Source: Mesostigma viride (Eukaryota > Streptophyta > Mesostigmatophyceae > Mesostigmatales > Mesostigmataceae). Taken from it: a DNA stretch of 64,000 nucleotides. The notes under the pieces are model-generated. The model was not told the origin of the DNA. It saw only the letters and a list, made by a program, of their open reading frames with translations, and did no database searches. Each line of letters opens with the position of its first letter. The first letter of the stretch is position 1. The stretch is from the NCBI GenBank assembly GCA_009746045.1, contig RPFO01000034.1, forward strand, positions 3,041,181 to 3,105,180, given 5' to 3'. The translations under genes and the position numbers were made by a program. Below, piece by piece: positions 33,911 through 43,685 of this stretch.

Positions 33911-35023
33911 CTGCTCCTTGTTGTCTTCTTGCTGACTGCCCTTTGAAGGCTGGCCTGCCTGGGACTTGTTGTTGTTCTTCTTGTTGTTGTTGTTATTCTT
34001 GTTGCTGCCCTGGCCCTGGGACTTCTTGAAGCTGGGACACTCCTTCTTGATGTGCCCCCACCCCTTGCACAGGTAGCATTGTATCTTGGACTTGCCCTGG
34101 CCACTGCCCCCATTGTCAGACGCGTTGCCCTGCTTGGGCTGACCACCCACCCGCCTGAACACCGACTTGGAGTGTGACCTCCTGTCAGAATCAGGTGAAT
34201 GATCTCCCTTGCGCTTGTGATGGTTGCCCCTACGCCCTCCTTGGCTTCGGTCAGCCTCAGACGTCTTGGAGCCACCCTGGGTACGCCCGCCTGCCTGGGT
34301 AGCCTTCACTGCTGGCACTCCACCCTCAAACAGCTCCTCTGCCTCGAGAGCTTGTTTAATGATGACCTTGTAGGCCTTCAGGGTAGAGTGTGGGGCACAC
34401 ATGACTTTTAAGGAGCCACGTGTCGCCTTATCCAGCCCAGAAACCTTGAGCCAGTTGGTTAGGGCTATGTTATCAGCGACATTAAAGCCGTGAGCCCTGC
34501 CCTCCTCAACCATCTTACAATAGTTGAGAAAGTTCTGGATCAGGTCCCCCTTGACCTCCCACCCTTGGTACTTGTCCTGCCAATGGATGCCGACCTTCTT
34601 TCGTTGGTCCTCCAGCAGCTCCTTCAGCTCAGCCACGTACAGTGCCCAGGCCTTATTGGCCTTTTTGCACTCCCTGGTTAGGTCCTTAATCTGGTCAGTA
34701 CACTTGCCAAAAGTGCTACTGCCTATCCAGATTTGATAGTAATTTGTACCACCGTACAAGCTAGGGAACCCTTCCAATCCCTCCACAAACTCTTCAGCCT
34801 GCTTAGGCTTGGAGTCTGAGGTTACAGGCTGCAACTGATTGACAATTAAAAGACCCTGTGTGGTAAGATCAAAGCCATGAATAGCTTGTGCATTATTATT
34901 ATTGTGAGGAAGGTTGGTAATCTCTCCGGTAAGCCCCACGTCATCTACGTGAGCGGTTCCACTACCAGCACCCCCATTATTATTCCCACTGGCTGGACCC
35001 TTGCTACGGCGTCCCTCAGCCAT
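33908..35023 (-). CDS. B- gag: capsid/nucleocapsid protein (371 aa)
   Basis: Intact ORF from ATG 35023 to TGA. It has a Gly/Ser/Asn-rich N-terminus, then a helical capsid-like region of ~200 residues (FVEGLEGFPSLYGG..., ITREC-type charged helices). A basic Ser/Arg-rich linker follows, then one CCHC knuckle (CYLCKGWGHIKKEC, ~residue 322) and an Asn/Lys/Gln-rich end. It binds and packages element RNA. It is nearly identical to the B+ gag except in the first ~50 residues, where the two copies differ more. Confidence 0.9.
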   Translation of the reverse strand: MAEGRRSKGPASGNNNGGAGSGTAHVDDVGLTGEITNLPHNNNNAQAIHGFDLTTQGLLIVNQLQPVTSDSKPKQAEEFVEGLEGFPSLYGGTNYYQIWIGSSTFGKCTDQIKDLTRECKKANKAWALYVAELKELLEDQRKKVGIHWQDKYQGWEVKGDLIQNFLNYCKMVEEGRAHGFNVADNIALTNWLKVSGLDKATRGSLKVMCAPHSTLKAYKVIIKQALEAEELFEGGVPAVKATQAGGRTQGGSKTSEADRSQGGRRGNHHKRKGDHSPDSDRRSHSKSVFRRVGGQPKQGNASDNGGSGQGKSKIQCYLCKGWGHIKKECPSFKKSQGQGSNKNNNNNKKNNNKSQAGQPSKGSQQEDNKEQ

Positions 35024-35192
35024 CCTGCACTACCAGCTATTCAAAGAACACCTTAACAAAGCAGCAGAAAATATGTACAAAATTTTTGTGTCGCCACTGC
35101 CGCCTGCGCCGGTGTCGCTGCCGCCCCCGCGAATTGCCGCCGAAATTCGACAAAAAAATGTCGACAAGTACTGCAGAAGAAAATTAGGCCGA

Positions 35193-35899
35193 CTAGTAGT
35201 CAAGGCCCCTGAAGTCGCAGTACGTGTATACGAACTCACGATCCTCCATATCCAGCTCCGGACCTGCACCGGTATGAATTAAAACCGGCGTGCTCCCCGC
35301 CGCGTAAGTTGCGACGCGCCGACGCGCGACGAGGCGCAGAGGATGTGTAAAGATCGTCAATAATTCCCACCCCGCGGGAATCCACTCTCGCACAGAGGCG
35401 AGAAATGCCACCAGGTTAATTAAAACCTGGCGCTCACGACTGCGTACGCCGCGAGTGAGCAGCGATAGCAGCGCGAGATCCTGAAACAAATTTGTTGACA
35501 CCGCCGGCGCGCCCCCCGTGCGAAGCGATGCCCAGTTTTGCAGGTTTCTCTGGTAACCGGTGAGTGAAGAGAGGACGTTGTCCAACTCCTCAATGGCAGT
35601 CGTGACTTCGGTCACCGACCGCAAACCTCCCCGCACCTGGACCGTAAATGTCGATAAAATGTTTCGAATCTGGTCCAACAGGTGCGGAGCCGGCACCAGT
35701 GCTGGCAAATCGGGGTCCTCGGGGTTATCCCCGAGCAATGCGTGAGCTGCACGCTGCTGACGATGAAGCTCGTCGAGCGAAACTGTAACTTCGTCGAGCA
35801 ATTGTTGCCACGACGGCACAGTGGTCTTGACGAAGAACCAGCCGGCGGAGCGGCTATTTCCTCATCGTCCGGAATCCGAAATTCTTCCGAATTTGGCAT
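35193..35899 (-). pseudogene. B- ORF0 (frameshifted)
   Basis: Homologue of 22482-23198. ATG at 35899 (MPNSEEFRIPDDEE). A small indel near 35820 shifts the frame, after which the protein is open and aligned with B+ ORF0 to the same terminal FRGLDY and TAG. Conserved blocks include RNLQNWASLRTGGAPAVST and the LINLVAFLAS helix. Confidence 0.75.
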
Positions 35900-35923
35900 C
35901 TTTTTGACAGAGCGTGTAATACG

Positions 35924-36540
35924 AGTTGTGAGGGTAAGAATGCCACGAATTCCGCCATGGTTCTTGCAGGAAGTTGCCTTTATTATTAACAAGGAAACAC
36001 AGACGTAAGTCACGTCACTTCCAAGACTGCACGCAGCACAGACGACAGGGTCGCAGTGCCAAGAGAACGTGCACGCAAGAACTAGCGTCCCGGTGTGACC
36101 AAGTCACTCATATAGCTTACTAGGGACGCGTCCAAGTATTCAGCTGCACTGTCACAGCTGAACTGTCAATCAATTGATTACACAGACTCTGGCACGCCTT
36201 TGGCGCGCAGATCTATCAATTGTCCATACGGCTAGTCCTGTGGACCTATCCGTACACTAGTCAGCATCAATTGTCTCATAGGTCCTGGCGCGCTACAGTG
36301 CGCCTACCTATCAATTGACCATCAAGTCCTGTACAAGTCCTGTCAACGTCCTGCGGACTATCAAAGTGACACTTGTACATCCTGTGTCCGTACGCGCCCA
36401 CAGTGGCGCGCCGGGTACTGTCGGCACAGCCTAGGAAACGTCATAACTTTTACGTTCCTTAACCAAATGAGGCGTTCAAGGTGCCGTTGGAAAGAGCGTA
36501 ACAATCTCTATCCATCTAACGTAAATCCTTTACGTTAACT
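35924..36540 (-). repeat. B- 5' LTR
   Basis: 617 bp direct copy of 28717-29333. It carries TATA-like (ctcatatag complement) and AATAAA motifs. Confidence 0.95.
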
Positions 36541-36892
36541 GTAACTCACCGCCAGAAGGTCATTGTACTGGAGGCTCTACCGAGGTGATGGGATTAATTC
36601 CTGGAGAAGACCTCATAGAATTAACCTGTATGTATTTAATTTTGTGTGCTTCTAATATCTGGTGGTACTCTGTAATGCCACTTCCATAGGTTTTTATCCA
36701 TTTCTCATGGAATGGTTTTCCCTGTGGCAGATCTGTTTCTTTTCCAGTTCCTTAAAAGAAAAGGCTGGGGGAATGGCAATGGCCATTAAAGACATCTGTT
36801 CAAGCTTCAATTAAGCTGGAGTGAAGGACATTTCAAGCTACTTCAAGGGTCCCTGGCAGGGGATGTGATCCCTAAAGAAAAGAAGGGATTGC
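36541..36892 (+). other. B+ 3' untranslated region, remainder
   Basis: The first five bases are the TSD of B-. The rest aligns with the complement of 29334-29680. A polypurine tract (aaagaaaagaaggga, 36874-36888) precedes the 3' LTR and confirms the + orientation of B+. Confidence 0.85.
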
Positions 36893-37136
36893 AGTTAACG
36901 TAAAGGACTTACGTTAGATGGATAGAGATTGTTACGCTCTTTCCAACGGCACCTTGAACGCCTCATTTGGTTAAGGAACGTAAAAGTTATGACGTTTCCT
37001 AGGCTGTGCCGACAGTACCCGGCGCGCCACTGTGGGCGCGTACGGACACAGGATGTACAAGTGTCACTTTGATAGTCCGCAGGACGTTGACAGGACTTGT
37101 ACAGGACTTGATGGTCAATTGATAGGTAGGCGTGCT
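36893..37136 (+). repeat. B+ 3' LTR, first part
   Basis: AGTTAACG to gtgct; interrupted by element C. It differs from the 5' LTR at a few bases. Confidence 0.9.
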
Positions 37137-37564
37137 AGTTGTGCTCCCGAGTGGCATCTATCCGCTGGCCGGTAGTCGCCGGCCTGGGCGCCTAGTCAGG
37201 TGGGCATCAAAGATTGGTGTCTAGATGCTAGTCGGTGCCTAAGCAAGGTACGGAAGCCAGTGCGCGCCGGGACGGTCAGAGAACCGTCGCCCTCGGTAGC
37301 ACAGATCCGCTGAGTGCCGGTAGTCTCGGGTTAGAGGCTCGAGCATGCACTATCGGGTAGCCTACCGGTAGTCTCGGGTTAGAGGCTCGAGCATGCCTTA
37401 TCGGTTAGCGCCGCGCCGCTGAGCTCCTTGTGGCCTGGCCAGCTGCAAGGGTTCAATAGCAATCAGTGGCGGCTGCGGGCTCAGCCTCCCACAATCGGTT
37501 CCCCAAACAACAAAATCCCGTCTCCATCGCCGGCGTGCTAGTCAGCGGTGAAGGGCGTTCAACT
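37137..37564 (+). repeat. C 5' LTR
   Basis: 428 bp. Contains an internal direct repeat of ~55 bp around ccggtagtctcgggttagag (37317-37405). Followed by tgtattcacaac, with no TGG primer site. Confidence 0.95.
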
Positions 37565-37610
37565 TGTATTCACAACAGTCAACATTGCCGTTGACCATTT
37601 TTCTGGGCTC

Positions 37611-38816
37611 ATGGCGCGTGGCGCGGAGCGAACGCCAGCTGCAACCCAGGACCAGGGAACGCAAGCATCAACTCCGGCGGATGGGAGTGGCGCAGCCACC
37701 GTGGCGACTGAGCCAGCTGGTGGCTCGGTCAGCACAGCTCCGGGGCAGCAGTCAGCACCAACTGCCCGGAAAGTTTTCAAGAAAGAAGAGCTGCCAAGTA
37801 AGCTGCCAGAAATTCTGACGCCGTCCGCCGTGGAGGAGTTTATTAACAGCCTGGGCGAGCTCCGGCAGGACTACAACGAATTGTCCGACGCAGTTTTCCT
37901 CACCAAGCTGCGCCGGTCAGAGGTATGCAACGAGGCTACGGGTAATGCGGACGTGCGAGGGGTCATTATCAACGCCAGCAAAGAGGCGTGGACCTGGCCC
38001 GACACAGTGAAGGCCCTGCAAGAGGTGCTCGACACCTCAAGCTTTCCTGACGAGGAAAAGGAGGGGCAGGCGCTGGTGCGCAACCTGTCGCTTGACCCCA
38101 ATTACCTCAGCTCGGACATGGCCAGATTCGCGGCCCAGGTCCGGAGCAAGGGTGTCTTGAAGCACATGAGTAGCGAATATTTACTCAGCGCAGTTCTGGA
38201 TGCGCTGGGGCTGACGCCAGAGAGCCGTGCCAATGTCAAGGCCGGTCTCGGCATGAAAATTGCGCTAGCCTCTTCCGTGGTAGTGGGCACCCCGGACGAC
38301 CAGAAACGGTTCAACGCAGCCATGGCGCACCTCCGAGAGATGTTCAAGGACCGGGGCGGCCCCAGGCGTAACAACAAGCTGCCGACAGTTGCTCAGGTAA
38401 ACCCTGTGCCTGCCTCGACCCCGCCAGCAGCTTCTCTGTCGGACTTGACCACTCTTGTTACCCAGCTGTCCACGACGGTGGCCGACAACGTGGTGCGAAT
38501 GTTGGGTGGCAAACGCCGAGCTCGCGGTGGTCGGCACAACCAGAACGCGTCCAGCAAACGCGGGCCGGGAGGCGGTCAGGGCAAGCAGCCTCGCCAGGAG
38601 GGCGGCACTGGCAGGCAGCAACAGCAGCAGGGTGGTGTCCCCAAGGAGAAGGTCGTCTGCGAGCGGTGCACCGGCGTGGGGCACACCGAGGACAACTGCA
38701 CGCTGCGGCTGGACCTCGGCAAGGCGACTCGAGTGTGCCGGCGCTGCTGGGCGGTTCGGCTTCCTGGACACGACCCCAACACATGCCGCGCCCCACGGCC
38801 AGCCATGCCCAAGTGA
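37611..38816 (+). CDS. C gag: capsid/nucleocapsid protein (401 aa)
   Basis: Start chosen at ATG 37611 (MARGAERT), because the longer frame begins within the LTR. The N-terminus is Thr/Ala/Gly-rich, followed by a helical capsid-like region (LPEILTPSAVEEFINSLGEL...). A basic Gly/Arg/Gln linker comes next, then two zinc-knuckle-like motifs: CERCTGVGHTEDNC (~residue 350) and a variant CRRCWAVRLPGHDPNTC with longer spacing. It ends at TGA 38814-38816, in the same frame as pol. The A family also has a second, irregular knuckle. Confidence 0.88.
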   Translation: MARGAERTPAATQDQGTQASTPADGSGAATVATEPAGGSVSTAPGQQSAPTARKVFKKEELPSKLPEILTPSAVEEFINSLGELRQDYNELSDAVFLTKLRRSEVCNEATGNADVRGVIINASKEAWTWPDTVKALQEVLDTSSFPDEEKEGQALVRNLSLDPNYLSSDMARFAAQVRSKGVLKHMSSEYLLSAVLDALGLTPESRANVKAGLGMKIALASSVVVGTPDDQKRFNAAMAHLREMFKDRGGPRRNNKLPTVAQVNPVPASTPPAASLSDLTTLVTQLSTTVADNVVRMLGGKRRARGGRHNQNASSKRGPGGGQGKQPRQEGGTGRQQQQQGGVPKEKVVCERCTGVGHTEDNCTLRLDLGKATRVCRRCWAVRLPGHDPNTCRAPRPAMPK

Positions 38817-38819
38817 CGT
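38814..38819 (+). promoter_or_regulatory. C gag-pol junction: in-frame UGA CGU
   Basis: AAG TGA CGT CAT AGA GGT GAT GTG TGT CGC: one stop, then an open frame of more than 1,170 codons. There is no ATG near the pol start in this frame, so readthrough (UGA followed by C) is the simplest way to make Pol. Confidence 0.6.
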
Positions 38820-41800
38820 CATAGAGGTGATGTGTGTCGCGGTGAGTCGGCTAGGCGTGAGGATGCTGTGCCTTGTAGTCCTAATGTTCCCACGTCAGTG
38901 GTTCAGAATGGAAGTGCAAGTGCTGCAGCTGATCAGGAGTGCGTGCCCAGCGTGGTCGCAATAGAGCCTGAACACGCCCTTCCGGAGCTCACCCCTTCAG
39001 GTGAGATAGTGCCGGCAGATGCCGAGGTAGCCCCTCACGTAGACGTGGAGTTGGGTCGCCGCCTCAGTAAGGCCTCACTAGAGCACATTGCCGACAGGAA
39101 TGCACATGCAGAGAGCTTGGCGGGGCAGGTGCCTAGCATAGAAGGGGATGGCACCACCCCCACGGCCATAGGATTGCGGATGCTTGCTCACCAGATTCAC
39201 CTTGCGGTGGGTCATGTGGCGGGGCAAACGCTAGACTGGGCGACTCGGCTTATGGGGGCGCCGGGGTTGAAGGTCGCTCAGGCGGAGTTAGAGGAGTGCC
39301 ACGCATGCGCAAGTGTCAGGAAGAAGCGTAGGCGCTGGCATGCTAAGACTCCTTCCCCGTACCGGGGGAGGTTAGTGGGGGATGTCATGCATTTGGAGGA
39401 GGGGGACTATTATTTGGTCTTGATGGATCGCTATACCAAGTTCCTAGCCATCGAGCCCCTGCCAAGCATGGTAGAGGAGTCCTTGTGGCGGGGGCTGCGC
39501 ATTGCCATGTCTCACTTCTTTCCCATTTCTGAGGTCATGTTGGACCAACAATTTGATTGCATTGTGGGGCGGGAGGGCTGTGAGATGGTGGTTATTGCTG
39601 GGCGGCAGGACCATGGCAACTTGGGGCTGATTGATAGGCACATCAGCAGCGTAAAGGGCATGGCAGCCAAGCAGCAGGCCAGCGGGTTAGGATTCAAGCC
39701 CGCGGGGCAGCCTTATGCACAACGCGCGCTGTGGTGCCGCTTGCTCATGGACAAGTACAACAGCCAGGTGCTTTTCAAGCTGCCCCAGGGACTAGGTCTT
39801 ATTACCGCGCGGGGGCTGCAGTCGGGCATTTACCCTCCGGACGTGGCAGACCATTGGGAGGCCCACCTCGCTACCACCGCTGAGGTTAGGCGGCAGTTAG
39901 ACCGCACCCAGCCTGACTTGTCGCAGGAGTGGGAGCTGGGGGAGTTGGTCTTGTTTCACAAGGAGAATTCCTTTGGCAAGCGGGGGCAGATGCAAGGGCC
40001 AGGCATGGTGGTGGATTTGGACTGGGTGCATAGGCGGGTGAAGGTGCACTGGGAGCATAGGGACTATCTCATCCCGTGGGATAAGGTGTATCGGTACAAG
40101 GCGTCCGATGCCCAGGTCCAGGCGGCCAAGGAGCACAGCCGCCAGCTCGGTTGGGATGTGGATAGCCGGCCGGCCAAGCGGGCCCGGCTGGAACCTGTCC
40201 TACCCACCCCACTTGGGGTGGCTGTGCATGATGCGCTTGTTGCCCACCCCCCTGCAGGCGCCGCGCCGGAGCAAGTCCCCGGGGTCGACGCGGGGGCGAT
40301 ACCTCAGCCCCTCCCCGCGACCCCAGCAGCGCCCACCGTGGCGGCGCCGGACACATCGTCAGGCGCGGGCGTGGGCTCCCAGCTGGCCCACGTCCTCCGA
40401 CAGCTGCTCAAGGCGGACAAGCTCAAGGCGGCGGCAGCGGGGGGTGCGGCACAAGTCAGCCGCGTCATGCCAGATAAGTGCCCCACCGTTGTGGCTGAAG
40501 CTCATGATGTTCCCTCTAGGCATATTGCGGCCATAGATACCATGGCAGGGGTGTCTATCACGAGCCCGGCGGCGGCCGAGGCCTATTACCCTTTGCTGCC
40601 CAGTAGTTGGAAGGAGGTTGCGGGGTTTGACGGGCAGCGGGCCTATAAGGTGGCTGGGCAGGTGCTCATGCCCATCCTAGGGGTAGATGTCCCTGTGCAA
40701 GTGCTAGAGGGTTACAAGGGGATCACCCTCATAGGTAACCCTTTTGTTTCCCTCCCCGGGTTTTCTGTGTCAGCCGGCTTGGTGACCCTCGAGGGGGTGG
40801 GGAGCATAGGATTATACCAATATCACGTAGCGCTTGCAGCCCTCACGGGCCGGGGTCCCCCCGAGGCTATTAATCACCCTGAGGATTATGCCACTGCAGT
40901 AGGGGCCATTCGCGGGGCGGAATATACGGCAGAGCCGCTGGTAGCCGATGTCACGCAGCCGCAGAAGTGTCACCCCAGCAGTCTTGGCATTTTTCCCTGG
41001 AGCATCGCCACTAAATCTCCTATTAGTTATCCGCAGTTTAAGGAGGACTGCCGTGACCCTGTCAAGTTCCATAAGTGGCGCGCGGCTTTCTTGCGCGCGC
41101 AGCTGGAGTGGGCGATGTATGGGGTGTATGGGGAGTTGATGGAGGTGCCGCAAGGGGCGGTAAAGCTGAACTTGAAGTTTGTGCTCAAGTATAAGCAGGT
41201 CCTCCCCACTGACCCTGTCACATTTCATGTACGGCCCTGTGTCACGGAGTTTAGGGGCTCGTCTGAGTTGTCGGAGGAGGAATTGTTTACGCCCGGGCTG
41301 TCGCAGACCACTAGCCGGGTGTTAACATCGGTGTTCTTGGGGCTGTTGGATCGGGGGTTGGACTATGCCATGGCCTGCTCAGATTTTCAGCGGGCCTTTC
41401 TCCATAGCGACCCGGCAGTGGCCGAGGAAGTGTGGCGTGGCACGGTGTATGTGGTCAAGGTCCCTTTGGTGTGGCAGGGGGAGCTGCGGTGTGTGTACTT
41501 GCGGCTTCTCCTTGGTGTGGAGGGCCTGCAGTCTAGCCCCATCATCTTTCGCAAGACGGCTGAACGCATCTTTGCTAGCATGGGGGCGGTGTTTTCCCGC
41601 ATCGATAGCAACCTCTTTCACATCCACACACCCAACCCACACGAGCCCGCGTTCATGCAATGGCATGGGGATGACTGGCGGCTTATTGGACCCCGGGCGT
41701 GGGTCCGGCAGTTCATAACCGCTGTGGCCAAGCTTTTGCCCACTAGCCGCACGTTGTGGCTGGACCCCGACACCCCCGTCCCTTTCTGTGGCCTAACCTA

Positions 41801-42348
41801 CACTTTGCACCGCACACCGGTTGGCTGGTGCATTGACATGGCGGCCAAGCAGGAATACGCCGACAAGCTCGCGCAATCGCTGCCTGAGCGGCTGGATGCG
41901 TCCGCGGGACCGCACTTGCGCGGCCAGCTGGGGTGGCTCGCGGGCACGGTGCGACCCGACCTGTCCATCTACGCGCGTGCGCCCGACGCCGTGCTTGCGG
42001 GCATGGGAGCGCAGCATCTTCGGACGCAAGTCTTGGCGTCACCGGGCCTGCGCGTGTGGGGGGTTGATATCACCCGCCCGGTGGCAATGACCATTTATTC
42101 TGACGCGAACCTGGAGTCGCGTACCCTCACGCAGCTGCGCGCGCGGGAGGCGGCCATCTATTTTCTTGATAGCCCCACTGGGCAGCCCACTATTGTCGAC
42201 TGGTATAGCCGCATCCATCAGCGGGTAGTGGTAGACAGCAATCGCGCGGAGTGTCGCGCGTTCATTTCCGCTGTCGACCATGCGTGTTATGTGCAGCATC
42301 TTTTGCAATGGATTGCGGATAAGGCCCGCGTGGCGCTGTCGCTCCGCA
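38817..42348 (+). CDS. C pol: integrase, protease, RT and most of RNase H (cut by D)
   Basis: Residues are counted from codon 38832. HHCC zinc site: HQIHLAVGH (~120) and CHAC (~157). Integrase core: Asp in VGDVMH (~183), Asp in MLDQQF (~237), and a third acidic residue that is Asp, not Glu, in GLIDRHI (~266), 29 residues after the second. Retropepsin: AAIDTMAGVSI (~567) and TLIGNPFV. RT: CSDFQRAF (motif A), VEGLQSSPIIF and WHGDD (~944). RNase H: YSDAN (~1090) and RAECRA. Element D interrupts after LSLR; the last 74 codons are at 52513-52734, and the TSD cgca restores the frame. Codons 42349-42374 belong to D. Apart from D, no frameshift or stop is seen in more than 1,240 codons. Confidence 0.88.
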
Positions 42349-42411
42349 GGGTGGTCCCACGCGGAATGGGGTAGATTTTTGCAAGAAAAAAACGCTAGTT
42401 TCAATCGTCCG
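42349..42411 (+). repeat. D left terminal inverted repeat
   Basis: 63 bp, inverted with 52440-52512. The right copy has ~10 extra bases (cattttttgcgc region). Both continue to caatcgtccga. Confidence 0.92.
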
Positions 42412-43494
42412 AAAACCGGACATTGCGCCGAAATTCTTGCCGAATTTTTTGCAGCCGAGCGAATTTTCCGCCGGCCGGACTTTGCGCCAGTTTTATTTAA
42501 CTTGACCTTTTCCTGCTGTCGCGTGCACTTTGTCCCATGCCTCAGGGACTGAAATTTTTGTAGCGGAAACGTTTTGGCCGTCACTTCCTTTTGCGCCAAG
42601 TGTTGGACTAGAAAATTCGTAACAGAAACTTTTTGGCAGTTGGCGTCACTTCCTTTCGTTCGACTGAAAATTCTCTGAAATTCGCTGAATTCGTACCGTA
42701 GCCTAATTTTTAATACCTCGAAGTGACGGGGCACTTAAAAATTTGCCCACAAGTACACTTGGCAGCGCGCTCACTGGGAAAAATTGTACAGCCGCTCGGC
42801 GGGCCACTTCAAAATTCGTGCGTGGCCTGCACTAATACAATTCGTCTCCATGGCCTGCTAGCAGCTTTTTACTATCAATTCAGGGAATCAACAAACTCTA
42901 AAGAAAGTTTGATGGAATCGTATATATATTTGCATGTACTAATTGACAAGGCAATGTGCCTACAAAAAGGTGCGGGGACAACCTGATGACGGAAATTGTC
43001 GAAGTCTTTCAGACTACTACCGTTCCTGCTATCGCGTGCACTTCAGTTCGTCCGTTGCCTATATCATTTACATAACTTAAATAATAAAATCAAGGTCGCG
43101 CTGCAAAAAGAGGCTTCACAACAACCATCACCAACAATACTAGGATCAGAATACTAGGAAGAAACCTGATGGCTCTATCTTGACCGCATAGAATAGTAAT
43201 TCCCTCAATTCAACAAAAAACGACTCACCTTCACTCACCCTCGTTCCGGGCCACCTCTTGCTCCTTCATCTCGTGCGTGAACCATGCACCGCAAACATTG
43301 ACTAGGTGTGCTTTGAAAGAAACCGAGCATACATGTCAAAGTGTAGAAAATACATGTCAAAGTGCGCCCCTTCGAACAACAGCAGCAAAATTATAACCCC
43401 TGTTGCCGCGGCCCATCCCGTCACATGTGACTTCAAGACGTCCCTCATTTGCGACGAGTATTGCAAAGTAGTGTCGTAATCCATCGATGTGTCT
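42412..43494. other. D left outer zone
   Basis: No supported gene. Subterminal motifs recur: a cctgct-tcgcgtgcactt block at 42508 and 43028, and a ttttggc-gtcacttcctt block near 42572 and 42632. They could be transposase-binding repeats. Confidence 0.4.
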
Positions 43495-43680
43495 GTAATC
43501 TGGGGGCCAATTGTTCGCAAGGATAGGTGGCAATTAGTAATGAAGGAGACCACCCCCAAGTCTGTGGGGGCTCCGCGTGTGACACCCCCAAGCCGGTGGG
43601 AGGCATTCACAGTACCCCAGATTCGGGCCGTGGTGCCCACATACCCCTGTAACTAGGACTTCGATAATAAGCGCCATCCA
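43495..43680 (+). pseudogene. Exon-like fragment shared with 6513-6735
   Basis: Encodes SVIWGPIVRKDRW followed by LVMKETTPKSVGAPRV, then diverges and ends at TAG. Same peptide as the minus strand at 6513-6735. Unknown protein. Its presence in D suggests either capture by D or that both are pieces of one mobile family. Confidence 0.45.
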
Positions 43681-43685
43681 TCCCA

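Larger units (their letters stand above)
28717..36540 (-). mobile_element. Element B-: second copy of family B, inverted, inserted in B+
   Basis: 7824 bp with two 617-bp LTRs (28717-29333 and 35924-36540; about three differences noticed) and TSD gtaac (28712-28716 and 36541-36545). Together with B+ it forms a ~7-kb inverted repeat with almost no spacer, able to fold back in DNA or RNA. Gag is intact; ORF0 and pol each have frameshifts different from those in B+. Confidence 0.95.
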
